Positions 25,585 to 35,100 of a stretch of DNA of 64,000 nucleotides are shown piece by piece. The notes beneath the pieces are model-generated. The model ran no database searches. It saw only the letters and a list, made by a program, of their open reading frames with translations, and was not told the DNA's origin. The number at the start of each line of letters is the position of its first letter. Position 1 is the first letter of the stretch. The translations under genes were made by a program, and so were the position numbers. Source of the DNA: RGIG3009 sp964390295. Lineage in GTDB: Bacteria > Bacillota > Clostridia > Oscillospirales > Acutalibacteraceae. The DNA is taken from contig CAYMHR010000001.1 in the NCBI GenBank assembly GCA_964390295.1, positions 68,419-132,418 on the forward strand. Reading direction: 5' to 3'.

Positions 25585-26726
25585 TACACGACCTCGACGT
25601 AGCTACCGAGATACTGGAACTGGTCCGACTCGGCCTGCAACTGCGACAACAGATTTTCAAACGCTTCGGAATACACGGAGACCTCGACGTCGAAATAGAA
25701 CATGAACTCAAAATCACGACCAGGCAGTGGGCGGCTTTCCAGCTTCAACAGGTTGATGCCGAGCGAGTAGAATTTCGACAGGATGCCGTGCAAAGCGCCC
25801 GGCTTGTGCGGCAAAACCAGCATCAGGCTGGTGCGGTTGGCGCCGGGGTAAATTTCCAGCGGCTTGGCAATGCAGATGAACCGCGTGTAGTTGTTATCCA
25901 CGTTGGTCAGCGCCGTTTCCAGCACGTCTAGACCGTACAGCTTGGCGCAGGATTCCGACGAGATCGCCGCCACGTCGGTTCGACCACTTTCCGCCACCGT
26001 CTTGGCGGCCATGGCGGTATTTTCGCACACGTGCACACGCACGTCCTTCAAGCCCTGCAAAAACTCGCTGCACTGCTGAATCGCCTGCTCATGCGAATAA
26101 ATATCGCGCACGCCGGACAGCGTCGTCCCCTTGGGAGCAAGCAACACGTGCGATACGTGCAACCGCGTACTGCGAACAACGTGAAAATTGTACTTCATCA
26201 TTAAATCGTAGATGTGATTCACCGACCCGGCCGCGCTGTTTTCCAACGGCAATACACCGTAGCGGCACAGCCCCTTGTCCACCGCGTGGAACACGCCCTC
26301 GAAGCTATTCATATACACGATATTCGCGGCAGGAAACAGCTTGTCACAGGCAAGCTGAGAATACGCACCCTCCACGCCCTGGCACGCCACCAGCGCCCGT
26401 TCGGGGAACACTTTGTCGGTGTTCTCGATGCCGCCGCGAATCTTCTCCAGCAGAGCACCGTCAAAACCGAGCCGGTGGTTTTGATACGACCGGCTGAGAC
26501 TCAAAATCAGGTTATACAGCACTCGCGTTTGCGATTCCAATTCCTCGCCGGCCAGCTCCGACACACGCTCCAATAATTGGCGCTCACGCATCGGGTCCAG
26601 CACCGGGCGGCCGCTTTGCTTCTTTTCGTCCGCCACCTGCGCCGCCACCTGCATCCGCTGAACAAACAGTGCCACCAGCTTTTCGTCGATGTTATCGATC
26701 TCCTGCCGTAATTCTTCCATACCCAT
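25584..26726 (-). CDS. pheA: Bifunctional chorismate mutase/prephenate dehydratase
   Basis: 380 residues. Residues 1-88 are an AroQ-type helical chorismate mutase (LRQEIDNIDEKLVALFVQRM). About 108-285 is prephenate dehydratase (QGVEGAYSQLA, LPLENSAAGSVNHIYDL, the catalytic NNYTRF). About 297-375 is an ACT domain with HKPGALHGILSKF and ESRPLPG, the Phe-binding motif, so feedback inhibition by phenylalanine is expected. It makes phenylpyruvate for Phe synthesis. It is in operon with aroC, 12 bases away. Confidence 0.96.
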   Translation of the reverse strand: MGMEELRQEIDNIDEKLVALFVQRMQVAAQVADEKKQSGRPVLDPMRERQLLERVSELAGEELESQTRVLYNLILSLSRSYQNHRLGFDGALLEKIRGGIENTDKVFPERALVACQGVEGAYSQLACDKLFPAANIVYMNSFEGVFHAVDKGLCRYGVLPLENSAAGSVNHIYDLMMKYNFHVVRSTRLHVSHVLLAPKGTTLSGVRDIYSHEQAIQQCSEFLQGLKDVRVHVCENTAMAAKTVAESGRTDVAAISSESCAKLYGLDVLETALTNVDNNYTRFICIAKPLEIYPGANRTSLMLVLPHKPGALHGILSKFYSLGINLLKLESRPLPGRDFEFMFYFDVEVSVYSEAFENLLSQLQAESDQFQYLGSYVEVV

Positions 26727-26738
26727 GACAGTTCCTCC

Positions 26739-27803
26739 TTAAATCAAATAATCACACAATACGATCGCACAAGCCGCCTCCACACACGGCACGGCGCGCG
26801 GCACAATACACGGATCGTGCCGTCCCCGAATGGTCAGTGGCTCCATCGCACCGGTACGCCGGTTCAGCGTCACCTGCTCCTTCGCAATGGAGGGAGTGGG
26901 CTTAAACGCCGCACGAAATATCAGCGGCATACCGGTGCTGATACCGCCCAACACGCCGCCGTGGCGGTTGGTCGTGGTGCGAACGGCATCGCCGTCCGTG
27001 CAATAGCAATCGTTGTTTTGCGAACCGCGCAACGCGGCGGCTTCAAAGCCGTTACCGAACTCAATGCCACGCACCGCCGGGATTCCGAATACGGCTGCTG
27101 CCAGCTGGTTTTCCAATCCGTCGAAAATCGGGTCTCCAATTCCGGCGGGCAGACCGACCGCCGCGCACTCGACGATGCCGCCCACCGAGTCACCCTCGGC
27201 ATGGGCCTGCTCAATCACGGCACGCATAGCTTCTTCGGCTACCGCGTCACGCACCGGAAAAAGTGCGTCGGAAAAGTCCGCCGGGGTCACGCTCACCGCG
27301 TCAAACGGCGTATCCTGAATGCCGCCGATCGCCGCAATATGTGCGCCGATCGCAATGCCACGCGTTGCCAAATATTGCAGACACAGCCCCCCTGCCACGC
27401 ACAACGCCGCCGTCAGCCGCCCGGAAAAATGACCGCCGCCGCGCACGTCTTGAGCACCGCCATAGCGCACGTCCGCCGGATAATCGGCATGAGAGGGGCG
27501 CGGCTGATCGCGTAGCTCGCGGTAATCCTCGGAACGTGTATTGGCGTTACGAATCAATGCACAGATCGGCGCGCCACAGGTCACGCCGTTCACCAAACCG
27601 CTGACAAATTCCACCTCGTCCGCTTCGCGTCTCGGCGTGGAAAACGCCGACTGTCCCGGAGCGCGTCGGTGCATAAATGCGCCCAACGCCGCCTCATCCA
27701 CGGAAAACCCGGCAGGAAACCCATCAATCACCACGCCGATCGCCTCAGCGTGGGATTGCCCGAAAATACTAACCTTTAGTTTTCGCCCGAATACGGAGGA
27801 CAT
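26739..27803 (-). CDS. aroC: Chorismate synthase
   Basis: 354 residues. It turns EPSP into chorismate using reduced FMN. Signatures: GQSHAEAIGVVIDGFPAG at the N-terminus, RRAPGQSAFSTPRREAD, and RPSHADYPADVRYG followed by RGGGHFSGRLTA. The start at 27803 overlaps the end of aroA by 28 bases, implying coupled translation. Confidence 0.97.
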   Translation of the reverse strand: MSSVFGRKLKVSIFGQSHAEAIGVVIDGFPAGFSVDEAALGAFMHRRAPGQSAFSTPRREADEVEFVSGLVNGVTCGAPICALIRNANTRSEDYRELRDQPRPSHADYPADVRYGGAQDVRGGGHFSGRLTAALCVAGGLCLQYLATRGIAIGAHIAAIGGIQDTPFDAVSVTPADFSDALFPVRDAVAEEAMRAVIEQAHAEGDSVGGIVECAAVGLPAGIGDPIFDGLENQLAAAVFGIPAVRGIEFGNGFEAAALRGSQNNDCYCTDGDAVRTTTNRHGGVLGGISTGMPLIFRAAFKPTPSIAKEQVTLNRRTGAMEPLTIRGRHDPCIVPRAVPCVEAACAIVLCDYLI

Positions 27804-29053
27804 ACGCTCATCTCTCTTTCCGCAAATTCCTTAAAGAAGCCCGGATACGACTTTCGTACCGCTTCGGCGCCGTCGATCGTCACTGGTTGTTCACAAATGC
27901 ACGCCGCCACCGCCGCCGCCATGGCGATGCGATGGTCGTTGCAGGCATCCACCCGACCACCACGCAACCGTCCGGTACCATACACTGTCAGACTATCCTC
28001 GCCCATCATTACCCGACCGCCCAACGCAGTCAGCAGGGCGTGCACACTGCACAGTCGATCACTTTCCTTCAATCGCAGACGGCGCGCGTTACCGATCACC
28101 GTTCGTCCGGGAACGGCGGCGGCCAGCACCGCCAAAATCGGCACCAAATCGGGAATTTGCGACGCATCCACCCTCAAGGGATGACGCAATGTGCCGCCTA
28201 CGGTCAACGTGCCGTCTTCATCCGCCGTCACCGTTGCTCCGGCCTCCCGAAGCAGTGCCGCAATCGCGCGGTCTCCCTGCAACGAATCGAGATTCAAGCC
28301 ACTGACAGCCAAGCCACCCTGCGGTGCCAACGCCCCGGCAACCAGCCAAAACGCACCGTTGGACCAGTCGCCCTCTGCAACAATCTGCCCCGGCGACCGG
28401 TAGCCGCCTGCCGGCACCGAAAACGTGCCGTCGCGCTCCGTCACCGCTACGCCAAAGCGGCGCATCGCCGCCACGGTCAAGTCAATATAGGGACGCGATT
28501 CCACCGTGCCGGTCGCAGCGATCTCGCAAGCATGACCCAACAGCGGTGCCGCCAACAGTAGACCGCTGATAAACTGCGAGCTAACCCCACCGTCAATAAC
28601 GAATCGCTCGCCGGTCAGGGTTCCCGTCACCGTCAGCGGAAACGTCCCCTGCGGAGACAGCGTACAACCGTTCGCTTGTAACGTTTCGTACAGCGGCGAG
28701 AGTGGCCGTTCTGCCAACCGCCCGCGTCCGGTAAACCGGGCACCGCCCAGCGCCGCCGCCACGGGGAGTAAAAGCCGCAACGTCGAGCCGCTTTCGCCGC
28801 AATCCAGCAAGGCGTTCCGCGGCACCACGGAAATCGGACGAACGGTGAACCGCTCCGGCGTACCCTCCACCGTCGCCCCCAGCGCCCGTAGACACCGAAC
28901 GGTCGCGTCGATATCCTGCGACCCGGTGCCGTGCTCCAGCACCGTCGGCGCATCCGCCAACGCCGCACAAATCAGCAACCGGTGAAGCACCGATTTGGAG
29001 GCCGGCGCCGTGACGTTTCCTGTCGGCACGCCGCCGCAAATCGTCACCGTCAT
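27776..29053 (-). CDS. aroA: 3-phosphoshikimate 1-carboxyvinyltransferase (EPSP synthase)
   Basis: 425 residues with two inverse alpha-beta domains. It has GNVTAPASKSVLHRLLI (substrate Lys/Ser), ESGSTLRLLLPVAAALGG (PEP site), SSQFISGLLLAAPLL, RLKESDRL and CNDHRIAMAAAVA. The substrate-binding Gly of the normal NAGT segment corresponds to ESGS here, so herbicide sensitivity class cannot be judged by eye. The ATG overlaps the aroB stop. Confidence 0.96.
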   Translation of the reverse strand: MTVTICGGVPTGNVTAPASKSVLHRLLICAALADAPTVLEHGTGSQDIDATVRCLRALGATVEGTPERFTVRPISVVPRNALLDCGESGSTLRLLLPVAAALGGARFTGRGRLAERPLSPLYETLQANGCTLSPQGTFPLTVTGTLTGERFVIDGGVSSQFISGLLLAAPLLGHACEIAATGTVESRPYIDLTVAAMRRFGVAVTERDGTFSVPAGGYRSPGQIVAEGDWSNGAFWLVAGALAPQGGLAVSGLNLDSLQGDRAIAALLREAGATVTADEDGTLTVGGTLRHPLRVDASQIPDLVPILAVLAAAVPGRTVIGNARRLRLKESDRLCSVHALLTALGGRVMMGEDSLTVYGTGRLRGGRVDACNDHRIAMAAAVAACICEQPVTIDGAEAVRKSYPGFFKEFAEREMSVCPPYSGEN

Positions 29054-30102
29054 TGCGCCGCCCCCTGTTCAATATACCGCGCCAACGCCGTCACGGGGAT
29101 CGTCTCGATTTGCCCCTCTCCGATCGTCGGCACTGTGATCAGCGCCAACGTCTCGTCGGCGCGTTTTTTGTCGGATAAAGCCGCCTCGTACAACGCCTGC
29201 GGTGCCAGATCGCAGCTCGTCGGCAGATCGCGTGCCGCCAGCAACGCCAGCAATCGGCGGCAGTTCTCCGGCGGCATCTGTCCCCTGGCCACCAGTGCAC
29301 GCGACAGATACGCCATGCCGATTGCCACGGCGCTTCCGTGCGAAACGGCAAAGCCACTGCACTTTTCCACCGCATGTCCTACGGTGTGCCCAAAATTTAA
29401 CAATTGACGACACCCCACGTCGCGTTCGTCACGTTCCACGATGTCGCGCTTGATCGCCACACAGCGGCAGATCATATCAACGTCGCTGATCGTCTCCTGC
29501 TCCAGCGCCTCAAACAGCACCCGGTCGCGGATCATGCCGTATTTAATAACCTCTGCCATACCATCCGCATAGGTCGCCGGGGTCAGCGTTTTCAGCACCG
29601 CCGGGTCACACAGCACCAGCCACGGCTGATAAAATGCGCCCAACAGATTTTTGCCCTCCGGCAGGTTGATTGCCGTTTTGCCGCCCACCGAGGAGTCCAC
29701 GCACGCCAGCAAGGTGGTCGGGATTTGCACGAAGGCGAGGCCGCGCAGATAGGTAGCGGCACAAAAGCCGCCCAAATCGCCCACCACACCGCCGCCGAGC
29801 GCGATCACCGCGTCACTGCGCGTAAAGCGGTTCTCCGCCAGGCAGGAAACCACCTGCCAATACGTCGTCGCGCTTTTCGAGCCTTCCCCCGGTGCCACCG
29901 TCATCACGTACACTGCGAAACCGCCATGCTCCAGCGATTGTTGCACGCGCTCCCGATACAGCGCACCGACCGTCTCGTCGGTCAACAACAGTACGCGCTT
30001 GCCGCGCAGTACCCCGGCGCACTGCTTTCCAACGTGATCCAGCAAGCCGTCCTCCACCAAAATCTCATAGCTTCGGGAGGCGTTGACTTTAATCGTTTTC
30101 AT
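29050..30102 (-). CDS. aroB: 3-dehydroquinate synthase
   Basis: 350 residues. It has NAD-binding ALGGGVVGDLGGFCAATYLRG, PTTLLACVDSSVGGKTAIN, KNLLGAF and the metal ligands in LNFGHTVGHAVE. The ATG at 30102 (MKTIKVNASRSYEIL) was chosen because it gives the normal N-terminus and overlaps tyrA by only 14 bases; a longer reading from 30138 is possible but less likely. Catalyses step 2 of the pathway. Confidence 0.96.
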   Translation of the reverse strand: MKTIKVNASRSYEILVEDGLLDHVGKQCAGVLRGKRVLLLTDETVGALYRERVQQSLEHGGFAVYVMTVAPGEGSKSATTYWQVVSCLAENRFTRSDAVIALGGGVVGDLGGFCAATYLRGLAFVQIPTTLLACVDSSVGGKTAINLPEGKNLLGAFYQPWLVLCDPAVLKTLTPATYADGMAEVIKYGMIRDRVLFEALEQETISDVDMICRCVAIKRDIVERDERDVGCRQLLNFGHTVGHAVEKCSGFAVSHGSAVAIGMAYLSRALVARGQMPPENCRRLLALLAARDLPTSCDLAPQALYEAALSDKKRADETLALITVPTIGEGQIETIPVTALARYIEQGAAQ

Positions 30103-30937
30103 GCTGTCCGTCGATCCTTTCCTTTCGTTCGCTGCCATCCTGCAGCAGCACCTGTAGCCGTGTCTCGTCCCACGTCGCCAACGCCTCGCGATATTCGGTC
30201 AACGAAGCAATCAGGGTGTCGATCTCGCACAGCAGGTTGTCTCGGTTATCCATGAACAGCTCAGTCCACATAGCGGCGTTCAATTGCGCCACGCGCGTCA
30301 GATCGCGGTAACTCCCCGCCGAAAAGCCGCGATGCACCTGTGCGCTCGGACTTTTGACGTAGGCATTGGACACCACGTGCGCCAGTTGGGAGGTAAATGC
30401 AATCACCTCGTCATGGTGCTCCGGGGTTGTCACCGTCACCGAGCCGAAGCCCAGCGATTTCAAAAAGCCGGTCACACGCTCCAACAACGCGACGTCGCGC
30501 GTGTCTGTCGGCGTTAAAATCATGGACGCCCCCTCATACAAGGTGGCCGTGGCGTACTTCAAGCCCGAATGGTGCAGTCCCGCCATCGGATGTCCGCCGA
30601 TAAACGTAAATCCGTTTTGCTCCGCCACAGGGAAGCACGCCTCACAAACGTGCCGCTTCACACCGCCGCAGTCAATCACCACCGCACCGGCGGCAAAATC
30701 CGCCGCGTGCTCACGCACGTAGTCCACCGTAGCGCCGGGATACGCGGCAAGCAGTACCGTTTCGCACTGCGACAGGTTCTCCGCCGTCAGCCGCCCGTCG
30801 ATACAGCCCGTCATCGCGGCGTACTGCGTCACAACCTCGTCAACGTCAGTGCCCAACACCGTATGCGTCGTTTTGGCCTTCAGCGCCTTTGCCAGCGAGC
30901 CGCCGATCAGCCCCAACCCGACAACACCTACCGTCAT
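30089..30937 (-). CDS. tyrA: Prephenate dehydrogenase
   Basis: 282 residues. The Rossmann motif GLGLIGGSLA is at residues 7-16, and GGHPMAG, the catalytic His region, is near residue 130. It lacks a C-terminal ACT domain, so tyrosine feedback is not evident from the sequence. It produces 4-hydroxyphenylpyruvate for Tyr synthesis. The ATG overlaps the aroF stop by four bases. Confidence 0.95.
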   Translation of the reverse strand: MTVGVVGLGLIGGSLAKALKAKTTHTVLGTDVDEVVTQYAAMTGCIDGRLTAENLSQCETVLLAAYPGATVDYVREHAADFAAGAVVIDCGGVKRHVCEACFPVAEQNGFTFIGGHPMAGLHHSGLKYATATLYEGASMILTPTDTRDVALLERVTGFLKSLGFGSVTVTTPEHHDEVIAFTSQLAHVVSNAYVKSPSAQVHRGFSAGSYRDLTRVAQLNAAMWTELFMDNRDNLLCEIDTLIASLTEYREALATWDETRLQVLLQDGSERKERIDGQHEND

Positions 30938-31938
30938 AGCTCCAGTGCCTCCCGCACGCGCATGACACCGCGCATCACCTCGTCAAACTGTGCCGGCGTC
31001 AGCGATTGTGCGCCGTCGCACAGCGCCTTGGCCGGGTTATTGTGCACTTCGATCATCAAGCCGTCGGCACCGGCGGCCGCCGCCGCGAACGCCATCGGCT
31101 TCACCAGGCGGCTGATTCCACTGGCATGACTGGGGTCCACCACCACCGGCAAGTGCGACAACTCCTTAAGCATCGGCACCGCCGACAAATCCAGCGTGTT
31201 ACGCGTGTAGGTTTCAAACGTCCGCACGCCGCGCTCGCACAAAATGATTTGCTCGTTGCCACCGGCCATGATGTATTCGGCACTCATGAGCAGCTCCTTC
31301 AGCGTATTCGCCAGACCGCGCTTGAGCAGGATCGGCTTTTTAATGTGACCCAGCTCCTTGAGAAGCTCAAAGTTCTGCATATTGCGCGCGCCTACCTGAA
31401 TCAAATCCACATCCTCGAACAACGGCAGGTGGTTGGCGTTCATAATTTCGGTCACGATCGGCATACCCGTCACGCGCTTGGCCTCTTTCAGAAGCTCCAG
31501 CCCGTCGGCCTGTAAGCCCTGAAAGTCGTAGGGCGACGTGCGCGGCTTAAATGCGCCGCCGCGAAGCAGAGTCGCGCCGGACTCCTTCACCTTGGCGGCA
31601 ACCTCCAAAATCTGGTCGTGCGACTCCACCGAGCAAGGCCCGGCAATCACGGCAAAATTGCCGTCACCGATCTTCACGCCGCTCACGTCCACCACCGTAT
31701 TGTCGGGGTGGAATTTTCGATTGGCGTTTTTGAACGGCTCGGAAATCCGCATCACGCTTTCCACGATCTCCAGGTTGCTCAACAGCTCCACGTCCACACT
31801 GGTAGTATCGCCAACCAGCCCCAGAACCGTGTTATATTCGCCCTTGGAAATATGCACACGCACCTTCTGCATTTCCAGCCATGCAATCAGGTTTTCGATT
31901 TGGTCGTCGGTCACGCCCGGCTTAATCACTGCGATCAT
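30934..31938 (-). CDS. aroF: 3-deoxy-7-phosphoheptulonate (DAHP) synthase, type I-beta, with N-terminal regulatory domain
   Basis: 334 residues. It catalyses the committed step, PEP plus erythrose 4-phosphate to DAHP. Residues 1-70 form the ferredoxin-like (ACT-like) regulatory domain (MIAVIKPGVTDDQIENL), which in Thermotoga binds Tyr/Phe. The barrel follows with GPCSVES, LRGGAFKPRTSPYDFQG, KRGLANTLKE and VDPSHASG. It is first in the operon, directly after a leader-peptide attenuator, so it is likely controlled both by allostery and by Phe/Tyr-dependent transcription. Symbols aroF/aroG are used variably in Firmicutes. Confidence 0.95.
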   Translation of the reverse strand: MIAVIKPGVTDDQIENLIAWLEMQKVRVHISKGEYNTVLGLVGDTTSVDVELLSNLEIVESVMRISEPFKNANRKFHPDNTVVDVSGVKIGDGNFAVIAGPCSVESHDQILEVAAKVKESGATLLRGGAFKPRTSPYDFQGLQADGLELLKEAKRVTGMPIVTEIMNANHLPLFEDVDLIQVGARNMQNFELLKELGHIKKPILLKRGLANTLKELLMSAEYIMAGGNEQIILCERGVRTFETYTRNTLDLSAVPMLKELSHLPVVVDPSHASGISRLVKPMAFAAAAAGADGLMIEVHNNPAKALCDGAQSLTPAQFDEVMRGVMRVREALEL

Positions 31939-31951
31939 GTCTCATTCCTCC

Positions 31952-31985
31952 AAAATTAAAAGGCCCACAGCTTTCACTGTGGGCC
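31952..31985 (-). terminator. Attenuator terminator of the aro operon
   Basis: On the minus strand the arms GGCCCACAG and CTGTGGGCC enclose a six-base loop and are followed by TTTTAATTTTG, right before the aroF ribosome binding site (GGAGG). Because it lies between promoter and gene, it can stop transcription before aroF. Confidence 0.9.
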
Positions 31986-32038
31986 TGAATGACAGGTTCA
32001 AGGGGGTGTTCCCTTTCATTTACCGACAGCAGAAAGCA
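31965..32038 (-). promoter_or_regulatory. Alternative antiterminator pairing in the aro leader
   Basis: In the RNA, segment 2 (GCTTTCTGCTGT, end of the leader-peptide gene, about 32027-32038) can pair with segment 3 (ACAGTGAAAGC, about 31965-31975), which includes part of the left terminator arm. Segment 2 can instead pair its TCTGCTGT with ACAGCAGA (segment 1, inside the leader gene, about 32082-32089). This gives the mutually exclusive 1:2, 2:3 and 3:4 pairings of a classical amino-acid attenuator. Confidence 0.75.
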
Positions 32039-32106
32039 CTCTTGCTCTTGTTAAAAAAGCAAAAGTAAAAGTAAGCGTAATCTGCTGTAAAGGTATGTAC
32101 GTTCAT
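32020..32106 (-). CDS. Phe/Tyr-rich leader peptide of the aro operon
   Basis: 28 codons from the ATG at 32106 to TAA at 32020. The peptide contains DYAYFYFCFF, with six Phe and three Tyr overall, clustered in codons 10-18 and flanked by the segments that form the attenuator hairpins. Ribosome stalling on these codons when Phe- or Tyr-tRNA is short would free segment 2 to form the antiterminator. A ribosome binding site is weak (AGGTG, about 10 bases upstream). It is too short for ordinary gene finding and is found only by reading the leader. It resembles E. coli pheL in logic, not in sequence. Confidence 0.85.
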   Translation of the reverse strand: MNVHTFTADYAYFYFCFFNKSKSAFCCR

Positions 32107-32136
32107 AAGAAACACCTAACCGTTCGAATTAACCTA

Positions 32137-32165
32137 ACTATAGCACAGGATTTTACGCTTGTCAA
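32137..32165 (-). promoter_or_regulatory. Promoter of the aromatic operon
   Basis: Minus-strand -35 TTGACA (perfect, 32160-32165), 17-base spacer, -10 TATAGT (32137-32142). Transcription should start near 32130 and produce a leader of about 190 nt holding the leader peptide and attenuator. It begins next to the stop of the cinA-fusion gene. Confidence 0.9.
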
Positions 32166-32173
32166 CCACAAAT

Positions 32174-35100
32174 TTACCAGATCGGCATAACAATTTTGTG
32201 ATCCGACGTATCCGTCACCGAATAGTAGTGCGTGAGAATCTGCACGTAGCTCCAGCCTTCCTCGTTGGCGTAGCCCACCGCGCCCATCTGACTGAGTCCC
32301 ACGCCGTGGCCCCAGCCTTGCGTGGTAATCGACACCGTATCGGTGGCGGCATCATAAGTCACGCGGAAAGCGTGTGAGCGCAAGCCCAACGCTTGGCGGA
32401 TATTATACCCGGTAATCGGTTTTTTGTTGCCGCGATCGTCCACGTAATAGAAATTGGTGTAAAACACGTAGTTCCAAGCATCGCCGGTGCCCGCCGTGCC
32501 GTCGCCGTCATACGACAGCACGCGCAACGGTGCTTCGCCGTCCGCCGTGGTAAACTGATCTTCCGGCACAGTGTACCTGCTGAGCTTATCCGTCACGTTC
32601 TTCTTCATCCACGCGCGCACCTGATCGTACAGCTCTGTACGGGTCAGCGTCACCGTTTCTTCAAAATGTCCCATACCGCCGTATTTGGCGTAGCTGGCGG
32701 CATTGTCATACTTGCTTTCCACCGACTGCGCATACGCCAGTATTCCCTGATACACCTTGTTACTGGAGGCGGTATTGCCGCCCGATGCGGAGTAATACGT
32801 CGTGGAGCAGAACTGCATTTCCAGCGACGACTTGGACAGGTCTAACAGTTTTACGCCCAACACCTGACCCACCGCGTCGTAAATCTTCTTATCCGTCGCG
32901 GAATTTTTAATATCAATGGCCTTCAAGCTACAGGCGTACGGCTTTCCGTTGTTGGTGGCGTTGTACCACAGCACGTAGGTATAGGAGGCCACCGCCTGCG
33001 CCTTTTGCGCCTCGGTGGATTTCACCATCGTAGAGGTCGAGCCAAGCTCCGTTTTCACCAATTGCGCCAGCAGGCGTTGCAGCTCTTCCTTGGTGGTGGG
33101 ATACACGGTACCGTCGTCCTTTTTCAGGTCGTCGGTCGTGTTGGTGCTGTTTTTCAGCACAAAGTGGCTCATCACCTCATACTCTGACTTCGTCCCCGTG
33201 CCGTTGTCCTTGTCCTCATCGGCAGGGCGCGTCACTGTCGGGCGCTGTGTCGTGGTGGTGCTGGAGGCGGTCGGCTTCTTCGTGGTCGTGGTCGTCGGCT
33301 TTTTGGTCGCGGTTGACGCGGTCTCCGTCGTGGTTTCCTCCGAATCCGGCGTCATCTGCCACGCCGACGGCATGATAACCGTCTTGTTGATATGTGCCTT
33401 ATCGAGATTGTTTTCCTTATCCTCGTTGGCACGCACACGACGCGCCGCCACTACAATGCGCGCATCGCTGAAGCTGTAATTGATCGACGTGGTCAGCAGC
33501 AGCAGGTCGTCGCCTTTCTGAATATCCACCGGCGTATCAAACAGCGAATGCTGGCGCAGCTCCGCCACAAATGTTAAGAAATCCTCCTCACTGTCAAAGC
33601 TCGCCCGCGTATAATCAAACGCGCTCTCCGATTCGTCATTGTCCTGCACCAGCACGACGGCAAACACTTTGTAGCTGTTTTCGCGGTACAGCGTGCTGAA
33701 GCCCACCGTGGCATGCTCCTTTAGATAAGTCAACTCGGTGTATCCCGCCAGATCGGAAAACATATTTCCGTCTTGGGTGTTGTTGCCGCTAATCACCAGC
33801 GAGCGGTTGGTACTCTGCACCGAAATAACGGTGCCCACCGGCAAATGCAACGTGCCGAACACCGAGGTCTCCTCGTAAAAGCTCCGCCCGACATAGTAGC
33901 CATCGGACGGCTCCACCACCACCGGATGGTTAACGTCGGTACCCGGCACCTTCAGCCAGCCGCGCACGTCGTCGTTAATACTGTACAAGCCGGCAAACTG
34001 TGACAGCGTCCCGTCGGGCGGTGTCGTCACCGTCTGCGTGCCGTCGGACAAGCCCTTCCAGTCGGCACCCAGACCGTATATTTCCTGCAATCCGCTGGTT
34101 TCTTGCGCGTGCTGATACGGCACCAAAAACTTTGTATACGCCAAAAACACCAGCGCCACTGCCAGAACCATCAGCAATGCCAGCCATACCCAGCGCCATT
34201 TTTTCAAATTTGGTACCGCCTTGCGCGGTGTCGGTGCTTCCGGGCTCGACACCCTGCTCAACAACTGCCCTCCGGCCATCACGCCGGGGTATACCTCCAA
34301 ATACCGACGCGCCATATCCAACGCGTACAACGTCGCGGCGTTTCGCACCTGCTCGCGGTCCTTAATCTCACCACCGGCAAAAATACGCTTAACCCACACG
34401 CGACGATCGTCCGCCAGCGCGACATACACCGTGCCGACCTCTTTGCCCTCACTGGGGTCCGGTCCGGCCACACCGGTAATGCCGATACCGATATCGGCAT
34501 CGCCCACACGCCGCGCACCACGTGCCATGGCGGCGGCAACGTCCGGCGATACGGTTCCCTGCGCCTCCAGCAACGCCTCCGGCACGCCCAACACCTGGTG
34601 CTTGATTTCGGCAGAGTAAGCAGACACACCGCACTCAAACACTTGAGACGCTCCCGGAATTTCGGTCAATTTTCCCGACAGCAATCCCGCCGTGCAGGAC
34701 TCCGCCGTTGCGATTTTCACGTCGCGCTTTTTCAGCAGCTCCACCACGGTTCTTGCCAAGCCGCCGGTATCCACGCCGTAAACCGCCACGCCCAGGCGAT
34801 CGCGGATTTCCTGAATTACCGGGCGGCACAGCTCATCGGCGGCCTCCTCGCTTTCCGCCTTAGCGGTCACGCGTAGCAAAACCTCGCCGTCCTTGGCATA
34901 GGGTGCCAGCGTCGGATTGTCATTTTCCATCAGATCGTGCAAGTGCTCGTCTACCGCGGATTCGGGAATTCCAAACACACCTACCGTGTGTGATCGAATG
35001 GTCACGCCGGAAAACCGTTGTAAATACGGTGCCGCATAAGTCAGAAACATCGGCATCAGCTCGCGCGGCGGTCCCGGCAACAGAATCACACATTTTCCTT

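Noticed and set aside
29050..30138. aroB starting at 30138
   Set aside because: It would overlap tyrA by 50 bases and add 12 residues not typical of AroB; 30102 gives the normal N-terminus.
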